Shown here in pieces: positions 18,965 through 26,280 of a stretch of 64,000 nt of DNA. The DNA is from Nostoc sp. 'Peltigera membranacea cyanobiont' N6 (GTDB taxonomy: Bacteria > Cyanobacteriota > Cyanobacteriia > Cyanobacteriales > Nostocaceae). A program made the position numbers and the translations under genes. The notes beneath the pieces were generated by a model. It did no database searches, was not told where the DNA came from, and saw nothing but the letters and a program-made list of their open reading frames with translations. Within the stretch, counting starts at the first letter, position 1, and the number at the start of each line of letters is the position of its first letter. Location: the NCBI RefSeq assembly GCF_002949735.1, contig NZ_CP026681.1, forward strand, positions 2,542,001 to 2,606,000, written 5' to 3'.

Positions 18965-19157
18965 CTTATAGTAAATTTTAAACATATAAGATAACCTTGA
19001 ATCTCAAACCTCAAATATATATGTAATCCTACAAAATTATTAGCACATTCGCTATTATTCTTTGACCACTCCATCAGTTGCGTTGATTCAGCTATCTAAA
19101 TACTGTAGCTAGCGAATTAATTGATGCAGTGTTGTGTAAGCTTACCCAGTGAAAGGG

Positions 19158-19613
19158 TTATCTTTCTGCGTATTCAGACTCCAAAACACTTAATAACTTC
19201 TCTTCCACAACAGTAAGATAAGGACGGCTCAACTTACCCAACGACTGCAACAGACTTTTGACTGTCTCCTCTAGCAAATCGGAATACACCCCACTGATGC
19301 GATCACTGATTTCTTTGATCTGCTCACACTGGGCAGGCAGGTAGTTGAAGGACTTCAGGTGTTGCAACCCAACGGCGTACTCGCCATACCACATTCTTAC
19401 GGTGCAATTAAAGTCATTCACTGCGCTGACAATCGCCCAGCACCCACCTTTGCCTCTGAGTTCTGGGTTGTCTTTTGCTAGTATTTGGCACACTTCGCCA
19501 ATTGGGTGCGTTCCATAATTTGTTGCACCCATATTTAACAATGCGATAAGTGGTACTTTACCATCGGCTCGTTGTACACCGTCTACTAAACCTCTTGTTT
19601 TCGCCCAGATCAC
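19158..19613 (-). pseudogene. Truncated ParB-like paralogue
   Basis: The C-terminal 110 residues (GEVCQILAKDNPELRGKGG onward, to LLSVLESEYAER) match the intact proteins at 20712 and 52445 closely. The N-terminal 40 residues keep only traces (DGKVP) of the linker and the whole HTH half is missing, so it cannot bind DNA as the parent does. Upstream sequence is unrelated. Fifth member of the family in this window. Confidence 0.75.
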
Positions 19614-19751
19614 ATTAATTAGGTTTAGCTTTACATTTACTAATCCTTTAGTAGAAGTATATTCTCTAGCAAAACTTTTCTTAAGAAAGAGGTATTAATT
19701 AAAAATTTTATTAACAATTGTAAAGATAGCCCAAAAAATCAACAAAAATCT

Positions 19752-19988
19752 ATGCAATCACCAGAAGCTGAAACAACAAAATTCGAGAGTAAAGCTCCTT
19801 TGTCAAAGGATACTACTTCCCCTATTCAGCCCGAATCAAAAACTGAGCCATTAACTCAGGTACAAGCAGATAGCGTGCTGACCCGCGAACAATTGCCTAA
19901 CAAGGGATTTCGTATTGCCCTCACCCTGGTTACTAGCGTGATTATTCTAAGTGTCGTCGCTATTTACTTCGGCATTATTCATCCTTAG
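19752..19988 (+). CDS. Small single-pass membrane protein
   Basis: 78 residues: a polar, acidic and Ser/Thr-rich N-terminal half, then one hydrophobic segment at about 53-75 (RIALTLVTSVIILSVVAIYF) and a short tail. No family recognised. The start ATG is preceded by an AT-rich leader without a strong ribosome site. Topology suggests a cytoplasmic N-terminus with a C-terminal anchor. Moderately supported only by its composition and clean hydrophobic block. Confidence 0.45.
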   Translation: MQSPEAETTKFESKAPLSKDTTSPIQPESKTEPLTQVQADSVLTREQLPNKGFRIALTLVTSVIILSVVAIYFGIIHP

Positions 19989-20318
19989 TACATTGTTACA
20001 AAACCGAATGGCACGCCCCTTAAAGCTAAATCGACTATAAGACCTATGGGTGTGGGGTTTAGTAATAAAGGAATTTATTAAGGTTGCACTTAATTTTGGC
20101 TTTTCTGATTTTTTTTCCTACACCCTGCACCCAACCGTCTACACCCAGCTACAGCAAGAGTTTCACATTTTCAAGCGGTTTACTACAATACTCAACAGCG
20201 ATAATATCGATACAGTTGGGCGGTTGACGGTTTCAGCTTAACAATAGCGAGTAAACTACCTGCTACGTCAATTACTTCAATTTGGGTAAGCGCATAGACA
20301 TCTTTACTAGGAAAAAAT
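19989..20318. other. Non-coding spacer with MITE-like fragment
   Basis: No supported gene. Starting at 20004 is CGAATGGCAC, the same terminal motif as the hairpin at 29104, and the interior carries a GGGTGTAG/CTACACCC-rich, A/T-run composition like the 191-bp element at 39895. It is probably the decayed remains of the same small element family. A 63-codon open frame at 20050 lacks support. Confidence 0.35.
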
Positions 20319-20690
20319 ATGGCAGACCTTAGCGGTAATTGGTTAGGAACTTACTGGCAAGATGACATTCCTAGTCGCTTTGAAGCAACCTTTGTTCAGA
20401 GTGGAAATACTTTTAGTGGTTCCATTTTGGATGACAACTATTTAGGAGAAGCTCAGGTCAATGGCGAGGTAATTGGGCGCACTGTCAGTTTTACTAAACG
20501 TTATTTAGTTACCTCACCTGTACCAGTTAGATATACAGGCATGGTTTCAGAAAATGAAGATTATATGCAAGGAGAGTGGAATATAGGTTTGCAGTATTCT
20601 GGTTTATGGTCAGCCCGACGCAGTGGAGAGAACCTGATTGTAGATTTACAAACTCGGCTTGAACAGCAAACTTCATTGAAAATGACTTAA
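20319..20690 (+). CDS. Small beta-rich hypothetical protein
   Basis: 123 residues beginning MADLSGNWLGTYWQ and with repeated short beta strands (FEATFVQSGNTFSGSI, YMQGEWNIGLQYSGLWSARR). The G-x-W-x-G-x-Y opening and repeated strand-turn pattern resemble small beta-barrel proteins of the lipocalin/avidin fold class found in cyanobacteria; this is a fold guess, not a family assignment. No signal peptide. It faces the ParB-like gene 20 bases downstream, tail to tail. Confidence 0.55.
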   Translation: MADLSGNWLGTYWQDDIPSRFEATFVQSGNTFSGSILDDNYLGEAQVNGEVIGRTVSFTKRYLVTSPVPVRYTGMVSENEDYMQGEWNIGLQYSGLWSARRSGENLIVDLQTRLEQQTSLKMT

Positions 20691-20711
20691 TCGCTCACAT
20701 AAATCCCTGCC

Positions 20712-21578
20712 TTACCCCCAGGCTTCCTTATGTGTAATTTCCGACTCTAAGAGACTCAGCACTTTTTCTTCCAAATCCGTCAAATAAGCACGATTCAGTT
20801 TCCCTAACGACTCCAAAAACTTCTGTACCGATTCCTCTAGCCCACTCGAATACACCTGATTAATGCGATCGCAAATCACCCGCATCTGCTCACACTCGGC
20901 AGGCAGGTAATTGTAAGATTTGAGGTGCTGCAACCCAATGGCGTACTCGCCATCCCACATTCTCACAGTGCAACTGAACTCATTTGCTTGGCTGACAATC
21001 CCCCAACAGCCACCCTTGCCTCTCAGTTCAGAATTCTCTTTAACAAGGATTTGGCACACTTCGCCGATTTGGTAGGTATTGGGTACTTTTGTCCTTTCCA
21101 TGATGCGCTGCACAACATCTTTGACGATTCTACCAGTCGGCACTTTCCCACCAGCAACTTCTACTGCCCTTAGCCACACTTCTTGCTGTTCCTGGGGTTC
21201 AAGCTTGGTCATTGGTCGAACTTGGCGCTCACTCGTGGGTAGAATTTGACAACCAATGGTTGTCAAATTCTCATTTGCCACATTTTGACAACCAATGGTT
21301 GTCAAATTTTCGTAAACACCTGCTGCGGCAATCAAGTAATTTGACTGTTGGCGACTATGAGCAAAGCGATCGCGGCAATATTCCTCAAATGTTTTATGCG
21401 TGGAACGGTACAGTCGTCTGTCCCTTAATTCTGTCAGCGCCTTCCCCGCCTCAAAAAACGCTCTTTCCACACGGCGCTCTAGGTGAAGGCGATCGCGCTG
21501 TTCTTCCTCTGTCAACTCTGGAATTTCGACAGAGGTAACAGTTATGTCTGCTGAAACCGGATCTTCCTCGTTTGACAT
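20712..21578 (-). CDS. ParB/KorB-like DNA-binding protein, cassette 1
   Basis: 288 residues from ATG 21578 (a TTG at 21629 would add 17 residues). Order: acidic N-terminus; helix LERRVERAFFEAGKALTELRD; HTH-like segment EEYCRDRFAHSRQQSNYLIAAAGVYENL; a short linker that encodes NLTTIGCQ twice; the TSERQVRPMTKLEPQEQQEVW helix; and a C-terminal half with a VCQILVKENSELRGKGG block. The N-terminal helical HTH plus the ERQVRP/LEPQ segment is what KorB/ParB-type central domains look like, and the position beside a plasmid Rep cassette fits partition or regulation. The linker DNA is two large palindromes. Function is not proven. Confidence 0.65.
   Translation of the reverse strand: MSNEEDPVSADITVTSVEIPELTEEEQRDRLHLERRVERAFFEAGKALTELRDRRLYRSTHKTFEEYCRDRFAHSRQQSNYLIAAAGVYENLTTIGCQNVANENLTTIGCQILPTSERQVRPMTKLEPQEQQEVWLRAVEVAGGKVPTGRIVKDVVQRIMERTKVPNTYQIGEVCQILVKENSELRGKGGCWGIVSQANEFSCTVRMWDGEYAIGLQHLKSYNYLPAECEQMRVICDRINQVYSSGLEESVQKFLESLGKLNRAYLTDLEEKVLSLLESEITHKEAWG
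21242..21270. promoter_or_regulatory. Palindrome inside the ParB-like gene, site 1
   Basis: 29-bp palindrome, perfect except for its single centre base, with core TTTGACAACC / GGTTGTCAAA. It lies in the coding linker of the gene at 20712 and encodes one NLTTIGCQ. Size and symmetry fit an operator or centromere-like site for a dimeric HTH protein. Confidence 0.55.
21284..21306. promoter_or_regulatory. Palindrome inside the ParB-like gene, site 2
   Basis: A second copy of the core, 23 bp perfect apart from the centre base, 42 bp (about four helical turns) centre to centre from site 1. It encodes the other NLTTIGCQ. The same 23-bp sequence survives in the frameshifted paralogue at 15619-15641. 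Confidence 0.55.
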
Positions 21579-21829
21579 ATTGATTAACGCCGTTTCCACT
21601 CTATGAAGTAAATCGACATTAAGTTGCAACTCAGTTGAGCTAATCTTGCTTAATACATATTCCGCAACTATCAGCAGTTATGGCTAATCCATACTGGGAA
21701 ACGGATTTACCGAGCGCCAAATGCAAGGAATGGTAGCTTGAAGTTCATTGCAACGTAATAAATACTTAAGATGACAGAAGCGATCATCCCTTCAAGAGAA
21801 GTAAAAAAGTAACACTTAAAAGGTTTATT

Positions 21830-22045
21830 TCATTCGAGAGCATTACCTGATTCCTTTACTGCCGTCATCAGTTCATCAAAACTGCATTCGTACAGTTTCA
21901 TGAGTTCGCTGAACTGATCAATTCGTAGTTTTGGAATAGTTTTCCCATACTCCCAATTACGAACAGTAGATTCTGCTATACCTACACGGCTAGCAACATC
22001 TACTGTTCTTAGTCCTTTTCTTTCTCTTAGCTGCTTCATATTCAT
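21830..22045 (-). CDS. XRE-family HTH regulator, cassette 1
   Basis: 71 residues, almost entirely a lambda-Cro/XRE helix-turn-helix (LRERKGLRTVDVASRVGIAE, then STVRNWEYGKTIP). It is divergent from the rightward cassette that starts at 22230, with the promoter at 22126-22155 between them, so it most likely represses the cassette and perhaps itself. It is not closely related to the 108-residue XRE protein that takes the same place in cassette 2. Confidence 0.85.
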   Translation of the reverse strand: MNMKQLRERKGLRTVDVASRVGIAESTVRNWEYGKTIPKLRIDQFSELMKLYECSFDELMTAVKESGNALE

Positions 22046-22125
22046 TACCTAAGTTTACCAAGAGTGTATTATATCTCATTAATTTATCTAGTTAGTAAAT
22101 TCAGTTAAAATACTTCGTTATGCTA

Positions 22126-22155
22126 TTGACAAGCGCTAACGGGTTAGCAGATAAT
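22126..22155 (+). promoter_or_regulatory. Promoter with operator in its spacer, cassette 1
   Basis: TTGACA (22126-22131) and GATAAT (22150-22155) are spaced 18 bp. The spacer holds the inverted repeat GCTAACGGGTTAGC (22135-22148). A repressor bound there would block RNA polymerase. The divergent XRE gene is the obvious candidate. Confidence 0.7.
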
Positions 22156-22163
22156 AACAATAT

Positions 22164-22202
22164 AGAGAAGCGCCCTGGACTCGCAATCTCAAGCGCTTCT
22201 CT
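22164..22202 (+). promoter_or_regulatory. Leader RNA hairpin, cassette 1
   Basis: AGAGAAGCGC (22164-22173) pairs perfectly with GCGCTTCTCT (22193-22202) across a 19-base loop, 27 bases before the first start codon. No U-run follows, so it is not a classical terminator. Cassette 2 has a stem of different sequence in the same place. Confidence 0.55.
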
Positions 22203-22229
22203 TGCCCTAAATTTAAAGGCTCATCAATC

Positions 22230-23051
22230 ATGACACACCAAATCTACAGCCAACAACAGCTACAACTGAAATCCATTGCCCGTCTCAAGCAAATCTACAG
22301 CGAAATCGGCTGCACAGTTGAAGTAAGCGACAAACGCTGTAAGGATTCTTGGATTACTGCGATCACTGAATATCAAACCAGCAAGGTTCAGAAACTCACC
22401 TTCGCTGCCCCCGACGAACAAGCCCTCGCCCAAGCCGAACTCGACCACCACATTGCAACCCAAGCCCAAGCGATTGCACCCGAACCACTGACAACAAAAG
22501 AAATATCCTTTTACGATCACGAAATATATTCAGGCAATCATCTAATTGCCACCATCAGCCACGACGATGACCTAACACAGCCTTGGGTAGTGATGGTAGA
22601 GGGTAAAGAGAAGTTTCGAGCTAACACTTATGCAAGATGCCACCGCTTCATCCAATGGCATCACCAAGAAAGCACACTTAGCGAACCACTACCCACCCAA
22701 ACACAAACACCCTGCACTACTGAAAACCGAATCATGGCGCATATCTTCAACGAGTGCGAGAAGTACGGGTTTGAAATTCTCGATGATGGCATTTATAACA
22801 ACAACGGCGTGAAACTGGGGCAAGTCGGATGCACTGACGGGAACTGGTGGGTGAAGAGGCGTTATTCAGTCCAGCAGCAGTATTCTAACTCGGTGCTTGA
22901 TGCTGTGCGCTCATTGTCGATGGTGGACGTGTCTGTGTCTACTGATGGTAAATCCATTTTTGATGAATATTTTTTAGACCAACCCTTAGAACAGCTAACT
23001 GGCGATAGATTGCAACGGCTGCTGGAGAGAACGGAGTTAGTCACAGCGTAA
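22230..23051 (+). CDS. Cassette gene a: conserved plasmid protein with SAP-like N-terminus, copy 1
   Basis: 273 residues, family unknown. The N-terminal 40 residues (SIARLKQIYSEIGC, then DKRCKDSWITAI) have the helix-extension-helix look of SAP/Rho-N DNA-binding modules. A QALAQAELDHHIATQAQAIA segment follows, then the most conserved part from ENRIMAHIFNECEKYGFEIL to the C-terminus. First gene of the rightward operon; the paralogue at 54128 is nearly identical over the last 110 residues but diverged at the N-terminus. Role in replication or maintenance is inferred from position only. Confidence 0.65.
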   Translation: MTHQIYSQQQLQLKSIARLKQIYSEIGCTVEVSDKRCKDSWITAITEYQTSKVQKLTFAAPDEQALAQAELDHHIATQAQAIAPEPLTTKEISFYDHEIYSGNHLIATISHDDDLTQPWVVMVEGKEKFRANTYARCHRFIQWHHQESTLSEPLPTQTQTPCTTENRIMAHIFNECEKYGFEILDDGIYNNNGVKLGQVGCTDGNWWVKRRYSVQQQYSNSVLDAVRSLSMVDVSVSTDGKSIFDEYFLDQPLEQLTGDRLQRLLERTELVTA

Positions 23052-23054
23052 TTA

Positions 23055-23220
23055 AGAAGTCAGAATCCAGGAGTCAGGAGTCAGTAAAGAAACAAAGAGC
23101 AGAGTGCAGAAGTTAATAAAATCTGCCTTCCTTTCTCCTCTTTTTCCACCTCTTCCCGAAATTCTGACTTCTGTTAGCGGATAGCTAAGGTTTAGCCCAT
23201 TCTGACTCCTGAATTCTTCT
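23055..23220. repeat. Inverted GTCAGGAGTCAG-type repeats
   Basis: GAAGTCAGAATCCAGGAGTC and following copies at 23055-23084 are complementary to TTCTGACTCCTGAATTC at 23200-23216. This kind of short-heptamer interspersed repeat is common in Nostoc genomes. It lies between genes a and b; cassette 2 has an unrelated purine-run hairpin in the same place (55001-55076). Confidence 0.6.
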
Positions 23221-23248
23221 CTCATTTTCCCTTCATTCACCAATCAAT

Positions 23249-23575
23249 ATGCAAGCTACAATCTCAATCCCCCAACACTGGGCATACCCTCGCTTTGCTT
23301 TGGAACAGCGTACACAAGACGGTATCATTTTGGGATTTTATTACTACCCGAATGGTACAGAATTGGCTGAACAATTTGATGAAGGATGGTGCTATGTATT
23401 GATGCCTAAGAAGAATTCTGATGAAATATCGTACTTGCAAGAGAATCAAATTCAACCGCTCTCTCCCCAGGAATTGTTCACGCAAATTACCGCAGAGATT
23501 GACTTTTATCAACAGCAAATAGCAATTCTGCAACAACAGTTAGCCATAGTCACCGGAGGTTTTACAAATGCCTAA
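23249..23575 (+). CDS. Cassette gene b: conserved hypothetical, copy 1
   Basis: 108 residues with N-terminus MQATISIPQHWAYPRFALEQ, a central EQFDEGWCYVLMPKKNSDEISYL and a C-terminal amphipathic helix rich in Gln. Family unknown. The paralogue at 55109 has the same length and about three quarters identical residues. The stop overlaps the start of gene c (ATGCCTAA), so the two are translationally coupled in both cassettes. Confidence 0.7.
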   Translation: MQATISIPQHWAYPRFALEQRTQDGIILGFYYYPNGTELAEQFDEGWCYVLMPKKNSDEISYLQENQIQPLSPQELFTQITAEIDFYQQQIAILQQQLAIVTGGFTNA

Positions 23576-23882
23576 TACGGTTGACAACAGCTTTGACCGT
23601 AGAGCCAATCATTTGCTGCGTTCGATTCGGCTTTGCGGGGGTTGTGTACCTCTGCACCGTTTGCAATTTCAATTCTCCGATTCAGTAATTCAAACACTAC
23701 TAGATAAAGAACTGGTGCAAGTACAGAACACGGGGCGCGGTTTTTGTTGGAGATTGCCGAGGATTTTTAGGTTATCAATCCCAAAGGACACAATCATGAA
23801 ACTTTACGCTAAGACCATTGCACAGACTTTACCTACTTGGGCAACTGTCGTTACAAATAACGCGGATTTATTTGAGGTTTAA
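23568..23882 (+). pseudogene. Cassette gene c: winged-helix-like protein, frameshifted copy 1
   Basis: The first 60 residues (RRANHLLRSIRLCGGCVPLH, then DSVIQTLLDKELVQVQ) look like a small winged-helix DNA-binding unit and match the intact 67-residue gene at 55428. One base is missing near the T-run at 23742 compared with copy 2. The frame therefore misses the normal stop and runs on into the start of a broken gene d copy, giving a 104-residue chimera. Because the change is after the DNA-binding part, the product may still work. Confidence 0.65.
23796..23882 (+). pseudogene. Truncated 5' copy of cassette gene d
   Basis: 28 codons from ATG 23796 (MKLYAKTIAQTLP) repeat the start of the full gene d at 24181 and then stop at 23880-23882. 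A 300-bp insertion-duplication separates the two starts; cassette 2 lacks it. It is in the same frame as the frameshifted gene c. Confidence 0.6.
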
Positions 23883-23886
23883 ATCA

Positions 23887-24063
23887 ATGAATAGCAAAAT
23901 GTACTGTTTTAGAATTCAGTTAAGAAACTGTCCTGAAATCCAAGGAGAGTTAGTAGAGTTAATTTACAAATTTCCTAGTGGCATTTGGGCTGTAATGGTT
24001 GTATGGGACGGCAATTGTGGACAGAAAAGTGAAAGCTATACAGACAGTTTTATTTTTCTATAA
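23887..24063 (+). CDS. Small ORF between the gene d copies
   Basis: 58 residues (MNSKMYCFRIQLRNCPEIQG, then a Trp-rich WAVMVVWDGNC). Not recognised and absent from cassette 2. It begins five bases after the broken gene d stop. It could be a small gene brought in with the duplication or a chance frame. Confidence 0.3.
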   Translation: MNSKMYCFRIQLRNCPEIQGELVELIYKFPSGIWAVMVVWDGNCGQKSESYTDSFIFL

Positions 24064-24180
24064 ATAGAACACTGTCTAGGGATTTTTGTTGTTAGTGCTA
24101 GAGCCTTTTTAACTTGTCAATAACAGGAAATGAATGAAGATTTAAGCATCACTTCCAATCTGACAAAATCAGGAAAAATC

Positions 24181-24591
24181 ATGAAACTTTACGCGAAGAC
24201 CATTTCAGCTACTCTGCCAGATTGGGCAACCGTCGTTACAAAGAGTGCAGATTTATTTGAGATTGAAATCAACGATGAACACCCGAATTTTCAATCTCTG
24301 CTTGAAGAGTTAGAAACCGAAATTGAACCAGGAACAATAGGTGTTAAAGCTGTTCGCGGAGCGTGCCGAAGGCAGGATTTATGCTCACGGCTGGGTATTG
24401 AAATGTCTAGCCCCAGCCTACAGCAATTAGTTGAACAAGCCCAAACCCTGATATCCCTTATTGCTACGCACCCAAACTACAGACAACTGTTGGACTTGGG
24501 ATATACCCCTGATTTAAACATTGCTGATGCTCAAACTGCCCTCACCTATTTGGAATGGGAATTAGAGCGCGATCGAGAGACTTCTACCTAA
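24181..24591 (+). CDS. Cassette gene d: conserved hypothetical, copy 1
   Basis: 136 residues from ATG 24181, chosen over an upstream ATG (24130) because AGGAAAAATC precedes it and because copy 2 starts at the matching codon. Opening MKLYAKTISATLPDWATVV, an acidic middle, and a C-terminal helical stretch (LQQLVEQAQTLISLIATHPN). Relative to copy 2 at 55657 it has a 21-base in-frame insertion at about 24351-24374, adding VRGACRR; the inserted DNA (TTCGCGGAGCGTGCCGAA) is a known type of cyanobacterial interspersed repeat. Function unknown. Confidence 0.7.
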   Translation: MKLYAKTISATLPDWATVVTKSADLFEIEINDEHPNFQSLLEELETEIEPGTIGVKAVRGACRRQDLCSRLGIEMSSPSLQQLVEQAQTLISLIATHPNYRQLLDLGYTPDLNIADAQTALTYLEWELERDRETST

Positions 24592-24598
24592 TACAAAA

Positions 24599-24637
24599 GC
24601 GTTCACCTAAAGGAATGCCATTACTTCAGGTGAACGC
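24599..24637 (+). promoter_or_regulatory. Conserved hairpin between genes d and e, copy 1
   Basis: GCGTTCACCTAAAG (24599-24612) pairs with CTTCAGGTGAACGC (24624-24637) over an 11-base loop, one mismatch. Copy 2 at 56054-56092 is a perfect 14-bp stem with the same loop. No T-run follows; the start of gene e is 80 bases on. An RNA processing or attenuation element is possible. Confidence 0.6.
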
Positions 24638-24716
24638 ACGGAAGTTTTTCTCCCGCTACAGAATTCCCATTATTGCACACAGAACACCAATCAATAAAAC
24701 TTTAACCGAGGTGAAC

Positions 24717-25568
24717 ATGGTTACTGAAATCAAACTAGGTTTATGCAACCCTCCTGAACCCATCTATTTATATGTCAAAAACGCTGAGTTAGGTGGAGAA
24801 TCTTATCTCTGGTATCACTACGATATTGATAGGGAGAAAACCATCCCTGTTTCCCAAAGAGCTTTAACTGGTTATCTATCTGAACTGCGATTTACGACTA
24901 AAGAGTTCAAAGGAAAGGATAATCTCAAGCTGGACATTGTAGTTAGTGCTGATGGAGTTTATGTCATCAGAAGTGGTGTTGAAACAAACTTCACCAAAAG
25001 CTTTATCTTGGCTGCATCATTAGTACAGGATTTTTCTAAGCCACTGATTATTGCTGCTAATGCTGGTGAACAAAATACGGTTTTCTGTAATCTATATGAT
25101 GCAGTAACTAAAACCAGAATTGAAAGAGAATGGAATAAAAATGCTGATTGGGGAACTCTCATTAATGACATTCAATCTCGCTTAGGTGGCACATCATTAA
25201 CTATTCCATCTGTAGTAGAAACCCCAGTAACTCCAGCAAAACTCAGCGTAGTTCCTCAACCAGTACACCCACAGGATTTGCGAGTTAAAAATATTCGCAC
25301 CTTGCTTGATTATCCACTTGATTTAGTCAGAGAGTGGTTGCAATTTCAGGATGTTGATCGCCCAAGTCTACTTCATATTAGCAAGATTAATGAACTGGTA
25401 AAAACAATGTGTTTGGCTTGGGCAGCAGACAAGTGTGAGTATCCTAATCATGCCGAATCTTTGTATCAAAACCAAGTTGTTGATGCTGTTGCTAACGGTG
25501 CGGATGAATTAACCGCAATCAGCGCATGGATGCAACAGTTGCAAACTGCAAAAGCTGGAGCAGTGTAA
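24717..25568 (+). CDS. Cassette gene e: conserved plasmid protein, copy 1
   Basis: 283 residues from ATG 24717, preceded by GAGGTGAAC. Not recognised. The N-terminal 150 residues form a mixed alpha/beta unit (EIKLGLCNPPEPIYLYVK; RALTGYLSELRFTTKEFKGK; SFILAASLVQDFSKPLII). A Pro-rich linker follows, then a C-terminal helical unit beginning HPQDLRVKNIRTLLDYPLDL. Paralogue at 56172, about three quarters identical. An in-frame upstream extension is also conserved between cassettes, but it overlaps the hairpin at 24599 and has no good ribosome site, so I start at 24717. Confidence 0.7.
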   Translation: MVTEIKLGLCNPPEPIYLYVKNAELGGESYLWYHYDIDREKTIPVSQRALTGYLSELRFTTKEFKGKDNLKLDIVVSADGVYVIRSGVETNFTKSFILAASLVQDFSKPLIIAANAGEQNTVFCNLYDAVTKTRIEREWNKNADWGTLINDIQSRLGGTSLTIPSVVETPVTPAKLSVVPQPVHPQDLRVKNIRTLLDYPLDLVREWLQFQDVDRPSLLHISKINELVKTMCLAWAADKCEYPNHAESLYQNQVVDAVANGADELTAISAWMQQLQTAKAGAV

Positions 25569-25632
25569 ATCAGAAGCCAGAAGTCAGAAGTCAGGATTAT
25601 TCTGATTTCTGACTCCTGGCTCCTGAATTCTC
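25566..25632. repeat. Short inverted CAGAAGTCAG-type repeat
   Basis: AGAAGCCAGAAGTCAGAAGT (from 25572) is complementary to the CTGATTTCTGACTCCTGGCT side near 25602-25622. This heptamer-type hairpin sits in the gap between genes e and f. The matching gap in cassette 2 (57015-57057) has a shorter version. Confidence 0.6.
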
Positions 25633-25651
25633 AACATCAGAGGAATTAACC

Positions 25652-25885
25652 ATGAAAGTCATTGTCACAGTTGTTGAAAAAATCATCAGTGAAGCGCACA
25701 TTGATATCCCTGATGGGCTGAACCAATCTGCAATTAAACAGCACATTGTAGACCGCTACAACACTGGGGAAATGTCCACAGATATGAACATCTTTCAAGT
25801 TGACTTTGAATCTATTAGCGCTCGGATTGTACAAGGACAGCCAGACACCAATTCTATCTCTTCAGAGAAGGAGGTAATCAGATGA
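25652..25885 (+). CDS. Cassette gene f: small conserved protein, copy 1
   Basis: 77 residues starting MKVIVTVVEKIISEAHIDIP. Family unknown. Near-identical to the 69-residue paralogue at 57081 over the first 58 residues; the tails differ. It overlaps gene g by four bases (ATGA), so the two are coupled. Confidence 0.7.
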   Translation: MKVIVTVVEKIISEAHIDIPDGLNQSAIKQHIVDRYNTGEMSTDMNIFQVDFESISARIVQGQPDTNSISSEKEVIR

Positions 25886-26280
25886 GTATCAAATGGACTG
25901 ACGAAGAACTTGCAATTATTGAGGCGAAAGCTGAAGTCTATACAATCAAACAAATAGCTTCAATCCTAAAAAGGCGAGGATATCAACGTACACCAGTTGC
26001 AATTTACCTGAAGTTAAACAACTTAGGTTATTCAGCCCGTCCCACTCTTGATAATTATAGCTGCCAGGAAATTGCTCAAGTTCTTCAATTGAATTTCTCA
26101 ACTGTTACAAGGTGGGTAAAAAGAGGATGGCTCAAAGCTACAAGACGCTCTGCCAGACATTACCAAATTCGGAAATGGGATTTAAAACAGTTTTTTGATA
26201 ACCCACCACAATCAATAAAAAAACGCATTGCTGCCCTTGATGTTGAAGCGATTAATTACCTATTAGGGAGACAAGCATGA
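25882..26280 (+). CDS. Cassette gene g: two-HTH DNA-binding protein, copy 1
   Basis: 132 residues with two recognisable DNA-binding-like parts. Residues 1-50 (KWTDEELAIIEAKAEVYTIK, then IASILKRRGYQRTPVAI) have the WT-x-EE...L spacing of Myb/SANT-like modules. Residues 55-100 (SCQEIAQVLQLNFSTVTRWV, then KRGWLKATRR) fit a MerR/excisionase-type helix-turn-helix. Coupled at both ends: ATGA overlaps with genes f and h. The paralogue at 57307 differs mainly in the recognition region of the second HTH, which may mean different target sites. Confidence 0.7.
   Translation: MSIKWTDEELAIIEAKAEVYTIKQIASILKRRGYQRTPVAIYLKLNNLGYSARPTLDNYSCQEIAQVLQLNFSTVTRWVKRGWLKATRRSARHYQIRKWDLKQFFDNPPQSIKKRIAALDVEAINYLLGRQA

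Noticed and set aside
20050..20241. 63-codon frame in the spacer
   Set aside because: Lies within MITE-like debris and lacks a plausible start signal.
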